The notes beneath the pieces were generated by a model. It had not been told where the DNA came from and did not search any database. It worked only from the letters and a program-made list of their open reading frames with translations. A DNA stretch of 64,000 nt from CAVYXF01 sp963772335 (GTDB taxonomy: Bacteria; Pseudomonadota; Alphaproteobacteria; Rhizobiales; Rhodomicrobiaceae). Shown in pieces: positions 59,742-64,000 of the stretch (position 1 is the first letter of the stretch; every line of letters starts with the position of its first letter). The stretch covers positions 248,001 through 312,000 of the forward strand of contig CAVYXF010000001.1 in assembly GCA_963772335.1 (NCBI GenBank), given 5' to 3'. A program made the position numbers and the translations under genes.

Positions 59742-61496
59742 TCAATTGCCCGACAGGAAAGCTGGCTCCGGGCGACCCTGGCGCTGATAGAAGGCGCGCA
59801 GCCGCGCCGTGTTCTTATCGCTTGCGCCAAGCCCGAGATAGACGAGCGCGTTGCGGAAAAAAATGTTGTCGATCTGGGCGTCGGAAAGGCCCACATCCCT
59901 TAGGAAAGTTTCGGCATTGTCGAGATAACGCTCGAAGGCAACGGCGCGCGCGGTCATGCTCCAGTCCGTACCGAACAGCAGGGTTCTCGTCTCCGGATCG
60001 AAGCGCTCCAGATAGCGCGCAAACAGCTGCTTTGCGGCTTTGACCTGCTCGGCATTCGCACCGCCGTCGAGCACCCACCAGAAATAGCTGATATCGGCAA
60101 AAACATGCGGGAACCGCCCGTCGGAGACCAGCCCCCCGACCTCGAACTCCCAGCTCTCCTCGAATTTGGCAAGATCGGGCGTGCGTCCCTCCATCACCTT
60201 GGTGAAATTGCCGAAATGGGCAAGGTTCAGCCGCAGCTTCGGATGCCGCTCCAAGACCGGCCTCCAGAAGCGCGGCTCGGCGCGCACACCGAAGCCTTCG
60301 CCGGCGGACTGACTGTCCGTGCTGTGCGCCAGGATCGGCACGTCCTCTTGAGCGCACCAGGCATAGAGTGTATCGAGCGCCTCATCGAGCCTAACGCCGA
60401 AATCGGCTTCACCCAGCGAGGCGCGAGTGGGAAAGCGCAGGCCGACCTCGTCATTGCTAGAGGCGCGGAAACCCATCGGCGGATAGAGCTTCACACCGAT
60501 GAAGCCATGACGCTCGATTGCGCTGCGCACAATGTCGAGCGACGATGGACCGTTCGACCCATGGCGTAACTCCCGCAGCGGATCAAATGGCACAAAGCCA
60601 TGTACGGGCGTGCCCTGGTTCAGCGATATCGCCTCCATCAGCTCGATCTGATCGCCAAGCTCTCCTGCCGGGTCGTCCTCCAACCATTTGCCGAAGTCGA
60701 TAATGGCGGGGGTCGCCAGGATCAGCCGGCCGCCCAACGGGTCGTAAAGCGAGTGATAGCTGCGCACGATGGCACTGCGGTAGGAGGTCAGCAATCGACC
60801 CCAGTCAAAATAGCGCGAAAACGAGCTGAAACCGTCGAACAGGAAACCTGCAGCAGAATTCAGGAAAAAGGGTCGGGAGAGCGGGGCTTCCCGCAGCATT
60901 CGGCTCGAAGCTGCCGGCGGAGCCCGGCCCTGCTGCTTCATCTCCTCAAGGACGAAGTCGACGAAGGCCTGCCGGTCGCCCTCAACCGCAAGCGGCGGTT
61001 GGGGAGCCTCAGGGGTGCTTTCTGGAGCGCGCCTTTCGACGTTCTCGTCGAGGATCCTCGCGAGGCGTTGGCGATCGGCCGTCATGGCGGTTTCGCCCAG
61101 CGGCTGGGCGAGGCCCGCCGGCGGTGCCGACCGGACGAACAGCTGGTCCGCGACCTGACAGTTATCCGACCTCAGGCAGCGCAACTCGTCGAGCGGCGTC
61201 GGCGCGCGGGTTTGCAGGATGAAGTCGATCAGCGTCGCAACCAGCCCCTTCCACACCGAAAATGAAGCGGCAGAAAGGCCGGTCGGCAGTGCCCGGGTTG
61301 GCGCGAAATCCTCCAGCACGACCCGTTGAATGAAGCCCTCGACCGGAAGATCGGCGGCATTGAAGAAATGGCAGTGCGCGTCGATGAAACGGCGTGGGAC
61401 GGCAGGTGCAGGGGCTGGCTGAGCGATGGCCGGCAGATGCGCCGCCGACGACAAAAACGTTGTGAAAAGCGCTTGAAGAAAGCTGCGTCTGCGCAT
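59742..61496 (-). CDS. Tat-exported amidohydrolase family protein
   Basis: This protein of about 584 residues has a twin-arginine-type signal (RRRSFLQALFTTFL), cleaved after ...LPAIAQ. The metal-binding HxH is in FIDAHCHFFNAADLP. GVKLYPPMGF, PILAHSTDSQSAGEG, LNLAHFGNF and LLFGTDWSMTARA supply the further His and Asp ligands of the amidohydrolase-2 family. The central insertion (about residues 100-250) is unusually long. Substrate is unknown. The start at 61496 was chosen for the Tat motif; the frame continues 24 codons upstream. It is the last gene of a minus-strand group with the CHASE2 protein gene. Confidence 0.82.
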   Translation of the reverse strand: MRRRSFLQALFTTFLSSAAHLPAIAQPAPAPAVPRRFIDAHCHFFNAADLPVEGFIQRVVLEDFAPTRALPTGLSAASFSVWKGLVATLIDFILQTRAPTPLDELRCLRSDNCQVADQLFVRSAPPAGLAQPLGETAMTADRQRLARILDENVERRAPESTPEAPQPPLAVEGDRQAFVDFVLEEMKQQGRAPPAASSRMLREAPLSRPFFLNSAAGFLFDGFSSFSRYFDWGRLLTSYRSAIVRSYHSLYDPLGGRLILATPAIIDFGKWLEDDPAGELGDQIELMEAISLNQGTPVHGFVPFDPLRELRHGSNGPSSLDIVRSAIERHGFIGVKLYPPMGFRASSNDEVGLRFPTRASLGEADFGVRLDEALDTLYAWCAQEDVPILAHSTDSQSAGEGFGVRAEPRFWRPVLERHPKLRLNLAHFGNFTKVMEGRTPDLAKFEESWEFEVGGLVSDGRFPHVFADISYFWWVLDGGANAEQVKAAKQLFARYLERFDPETRTLLFGTDWSMTARAVAFERYLDNAETFLRDVGLSDAQIDNIFFRNALVYLGLGASDKNTARLRAFYQRQGRPEPAFLSGN

Positions 61497-61673
61497 GGGC
61501 AGCTCACGGAATAATGAACTGAAACAAATCTTAGGGTGCAGCCCTTTATTGCGAAAAGCGGCTGTCACCCATCAATGGAACTCTCCTAGCGAGCTTGCGC
61601 GTGAGAGTAAAGCGCCTTCCCCGATAATTCCGAGCACCGCCCGGCGGTCCCTGACGGGCGCGCTTAGGGCTGC

Positions 61674-62045
61674 CTATTCCGTGCGGCGCTTGAGGCCGCG
61701 GGTCGCACCGGGAACCTCGACGCCGCGTGTGCCGCCCGCTTCGCTCTCGACCGGCTTGCACGAGCCGACCGCCGCCTTCCACCAGGGGCAGGGATTGGTG
61801 TAATCGGCGAGCGTGCCTTCGTAGGGGCCCTTAATGGTGTAGGTCGGGCCGGCCGGCAGCTTGAAGAACTCCACCTCCGACCCGCCCGGTACCGAAAGCG
61901 GAGCTGTTTCACCATAGCGTGCGCCAACCTTTACGGCGGGGGCACTTGACCGCTTCACTTCGACCTCGGCCCGGGCGGCGACAGCCCAAAGCGGCGCGGC
62001 CGCCAACATCAACCCTGCAAGCATCGCGATCGCATTTTTCCGCAT
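61674..62045 (-). CDS. small secreted protein downstream of CHASE2 gene
   Basis: This 123-residue exported protein has GAGGGAG before the ATG and a signal peptide (IAMLAGLMLAAAPLWAVAARAEV). The mature chain opens with SSAPAVKVGARYGETAPLSVPGGSEVEFFKLPAGPTYTIKGPYEG, an SH3-like or FecR-associated beta pattern, and has a PCPWWKAAVGSC cysteine pair. The basic C-terminus GLKRRTE may be unstructured. It begins 11 bp after the CHASE2 stop, so they form an operon. Function is not known. Confidence 0.65.
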   Translation of the reverse strand: MRKNAIAMLAGLMLAAAPLWAVAARAEVEVKRSSAPAVKVGARYGETAPLSVPGGSEVEFFKLPAGPTYTIKGPYEGTLADYTNPCPWWKAAVGSCKPVESEAGGTRGVEVPGATRGLKRRTE

Positions 62046-62056
62046 ATCCAACTCCC

Positions 62057-63328
62057 TCAAGCTGTCGTCCTCTTGGCGAAAACCTGCCCGAGGCGATCCC
62101 ATGCCCAATCCACCTTGTTGCCCGCCAGCAGCCCCAAAGGCCAGGCGAGGAACAGCGTGCTTGATGGCAGGATCACCCCATAAGCCCAGAACAGAAACAG
62201 GCCGAGCACCGTGATGACGGCAAATGCGGCGCCCGAGGCGCGCCAGCCATCGCCCGAAAGCGTCCAGCGCTGCGCGGCGAAATAGCCAAAGCCGGCAATG
62301 AAAGCCACCAGCAAAAGCTCAACCGGCCAGGGGGTCGTATAGAGCGAGCGCCCATCGCGGAGCTGCGCGAGGATCTGCGCATGGATCTTTACGCCATGGA
62401 TGCGCTGACCGGTGGCGACGGCAACTGGGGTGAGATGCCGGTCACGGTCGCTGAAGGCACCGCCGACCAGCACGGTCTTGCCGGCGAGCGCGGCGCGCCA
62501 GCTCTCGGGCAGAACCGGTCCGGTGCGGTTGCCAGCAGGGTCGCGATGCGCCGGCACATAGAAGGTCGGGAACAGATCGACGCCGCCCTGCGCCGGCGGC
62601 AAGCGCCAATTGATGAGATCGGAGGCGGGCTCGGGCTTGGGGCCGTCGACCTCGGCCAGGAGCCGGGTAAAGGACGGCCGCTGCGGCGATTTGGGCGAAG
62701 GCGGCGCCATGAAGCGCACCGCCTGATCGCCGAGCGTCAGCACATTGCGCTCCGTCGCGAAGAACACGTGTCCCGCCTGCCGGTGGGTCTTGGCGATGAA
62801 CTCCTGTTGAAAAGCGGCTTCCTCCGGACGCGGAGCTCCCCGCTCATCGATCGCACCGAGAATGACCGGTGCCTTGGCGTCACGCACTGCATCGGCAAAG
62901 CTGGCGTCCTTGGGGGGCTCGGTCGGGCGGTCGATGATGTAGTCGAGCCCGATCGCCTTGGGGCCAGCCGCATCGATGGCGCGCACCAGCTCGGCTGAAA
63001 GGCCGCGATCGATCGGCGACAGATAAGGATAGCCGGTCAGGCTGTCCTCATCGATCAGCACGATGGCGATATCCTCGCGCGGCTCCGAGCGCGGGGCGAG
63101 CAGCGCTGTGCGCCAGTCATAGGTGAACTGGTCCGGCGCATCGGGCAGCCAGTTCTGTTCCGAGGCGGTGACGAGAAGCGCCGCCAGCAAGAGCGAGACC
63201 AGCACGAGGATGCCGGCCCTGCGCCAGAAGGGCGCCGGCGGCTCGCCGGATGCTGGCTTGAATGAATGACGATCGACCACCTCGAAACCTAGGTAATGCC
63301 CCAGCCGCTGAAAACTCTTCTCTCCCAT
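62057..63328 (-). CDS. CHASE2-domain membrane protein lacking an output domain
   Basis: This 423-residue protein has an N-terminal span (AGILVLVSLLLAALLVTA), a large extracytoplasmic CHASE2 sensor region (DWRTALLAPRSEPREDIAIVLIDEDSL, GPKAIGLDYIID and LAGKTVLVGGAFSDRDRH) and three C-terminal spans (VELLLVAFIAGFGYFAA, FAVITVLGLFLFWAYGV, TLFLAWPLGLLAG). CHASE2 usually heads a cyclase, kinase or phosphatase. Here only about 20 residues follow the last span, so no signalling domain is present. An internal GTG start is possible. It is divergent from the PAAR gene. Confidence 0.85.
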   Translation of the reverse strand: MGEKSFQRLGHYLGFEVVDRHSFKPASGEPPAPFWRRAGILVLVSLLLAALLVTASEQNWLPDAPDQFTYDWRTALLAPRSEPREDIAIVLIDEDSLTGYPYLSPIDRGLSAELVRAIDAAGPKAIGLDYIIDRPTEPPKDASFADAVRDAKAPVILGAIDERGAPRPEEAAFQQEFIAKTHRQAGHVFFATERNVLTLGDQAVRFMAPPSPKSPQRPSFTRLLAEVDGPKPEPASDLINWRLPPAQGGVDLFPTFYVPAHRDPAGNRTGPVLPESWRAALAGKTVLVGGAFSDRDRHLTPVAVATGQRIHGVKIHAQILAQLRDGRSLYTTPWPVELLLVAFIAGFGYFAAQRWTLSGDGWRASGAAFAVITVLGLFLFWAYGVILPSSTLFLAWPLGLLAGNKVDWAWDRLGQVFAKRTTA

Positions 63329-63515
63329 CTCGGCGCCGCCGCCGTCAAGCTCAGGGGGAGAGGAAGGCGGCCCAGTCGCATAAAGCGCAACTCTAATGCA
63401 AATTTATGGCCGACCGTCGCCTTAAGCGGGAGCGAGTTGCCGAGCGCAGCCCGACCCGCTAGGCTGCCGACGGTCGCGCGGGCAGCGCGCCATTCAGGTA
63501 CGGGGGTATCACGCA

Positions 63516-63866
63516 ATGCGATTTCTCGCAGGAGTCTTGAGCGCCGTCGCGCTTGCCGCGACCCTCAGCGCGGTGGCGGCACAGACTACGGAGCCGGCGA
63601 CCGGCGGCGTCGGTGTCATCACTGGCGGCAGCGGCAATATCAGCGTCGGAGGACAGGCGGCAGCCCGCCAGGGCGACACGACGGACGACGGCAACGCGGT
63701 CGTGGAAGGCTCGCCGAACGTGTTCATCAATGGCCGGCCGGCGGCGACAGTCGGCGACAAAACCGGATGCGGCGGCATCACGGTCGGCGGCGCTTCGAAT
63801 GTATTCATCAACGGCAAGCCGGTCGCGCGCAGCGGCGATCTGACCACCGGCTGTCCCGGCAAATAG
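63516..63866 (+). CDS. Sec-exported PAAR-repeat protein
   Basis: This 116-residue protein has a clear signal peptide (FLAGVLSAVALAATLSAVAAQ) and then three copies of a 27-residue unit. Asn at positions 41, 68 and 95 starts NISVGGQAAARQGDTT, NVFINGRPAATVGDKTG and NVFINGKPVARSGDLTTG. This is the PAAR motif (N-V-x-I-N-G-x-P-A-x-x-G-D). Canonical PAAR proteins cap type VI secretion spikes in the cytoplasm and have no signal peptide, so an exported version is unusual. Cysteines in GCGG and TGCPG could bind metal at the tip. No type VI genes are in this window. Confidence 0.82.
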   Translation: MRFLAGVLSAVALAATLSAVAAQTTEPATGGVGVITGGSGNISVGGQAAARQGDTTDDGNAVVEGSPNVFINGRPAATVGDKTGCGGITVGGASNVFINGKPVARSGDLTTGCPGK

Positions 63867-63911
63867 GACGAGCCCGTCCGCGCTTGCGCTTTGGAGGAAG
63901 GTTCGGCGGTG

Positions 63912-64000
63912 ATGCGCTTTCCATTCGCGAAGAGCTTGCTGGGTCCAGCGCTGGCGCTGCTCTGCATCTCTATAGCTGGCGTTAGCCATGCCGCCGAGCC
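63912..64000 (+). CDS. start of an exported protein, cut by the window edge
   Basis: An ATG at 63912 (or GTG at 63909) follows GGAGGAAGG and opens a frame with a typical signal peptide: basic start, SLLGPALALLCISIAGVSHA, then AEP. Only about 29 codons are visible. It is 45 bp after the PAAR gene on the same strand and may be its partner. Identity cannot be determined. Confidence 0.55.
   Translation, partial: MRFPFAKSLLGPALALLCISIAGVSHAAE

Noticed and set aside
63516..63866. Calling a type VI secretion cluster from the PAAR protein
   Set aside because: No tss/vgrG/hcp-like genes are visible, and the protein has a Sec signal peptide.

Overview
The window looks like a chromosomal stretch of a GC-rich methylotrophic alphaproteobacterium, most likely of the order Hyphomicrobiales (Rhizobiales). 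This rests on a lanthanide-type methanol dehydrogenase locus with PQQ synthesis genes, the ntrB-ntrC-ntrY-ntrX-dat-hfq-hflX gene order, a fused ispDF, and the lptF-lptG-lptD-surA-pdxA-rsmA run. I cannot name the genus from sequence alone.

Region 1 (1-18.5 kb) is a quinoprotein/methanol oxidation superlocus. On the plus strand come a periplasmic binding protein gene broken by one frameshift, a YVTN beta-propeller, a small cupredoxin-like protein, an ABC-2 type ATPase and permease, and a coiled-coil periplasmic protein. A SnoaL-like gene and a Uma2-family nuclease gene follow. On the minus strand lies xoxF-xoxG-xoxJ plus a C-x3-C-W rhodanese-like gene. Divergent from xoxF is a quinoprotein-associated zinc hydrolase, then pqqA, pqqB, pqqC, pqqD, pqqE, a histidine kinase/OmpR-type regulator pair, and two unrecognised periplasmic proteins. 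XoxF oxidises methanol in the periplasm with PQQ and a lanthanide, XoxG takes the electrons, and PqqA-E make the cofactor. The ABC system and relay proteins are family-level partners of such enzymes. An 11-bp-period direct repeat occurs upstream of both the first gene and pqqA.

Region 2 (18.5-38.3 kb) is mostly core genome: yicC and gmk; a ParB-like gene that may be foreign; the LPS transport/chaperone/vitamin B6/rRNA methylation run on the minus strand; pepA (one frameshift); a DUF4336 gene (frameshifted); a metallo-beta-lactamase-fold hydrolase; mazG; a complete IS1182-type element with inverted ends and a 4-bp target duplication; and a MetA-type outer membrane protein.

Region 3 (38.7-44.9 kb) is accessory. 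Truncated AraC and tyrosine-rich genes abut each other, followed by an intact DUF3604 / membrane-anchored parvulin / HupE-UreJ module. About 1.1 kb without genes comes next, holding a possible transposase tail, a candidate structured RNA and a 21-bp-stem hairpin.

Region 4 (44.9-58.3 kb) is core again: hflX, hfq, a D-amino-acid aminotransferase, ntrX/ntrY/ntrC/ntrB, ispDF, pncC, then an SDR oxidoreductase and a fumarylacetoacetase-family hydrolase. Region 5 (58.3-64 kb) holds a DUF1345 membrane protein, a small Cys-rich protein, a Tat-exported amidohydrolase, a small secreted protein, a CHASE2 protein with no output domain, a Sec-exported PAAR-repeat protein, and the start of another exported protein cut by the window edge.

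Several otherwise intact genes carry single-base indels (near 458, 31260, 32440 and 39645). This pattern fits draft sequencing errors at least as well as true gene decay. I found no rRNA genes, tRNA genes or CRISPR arrays.
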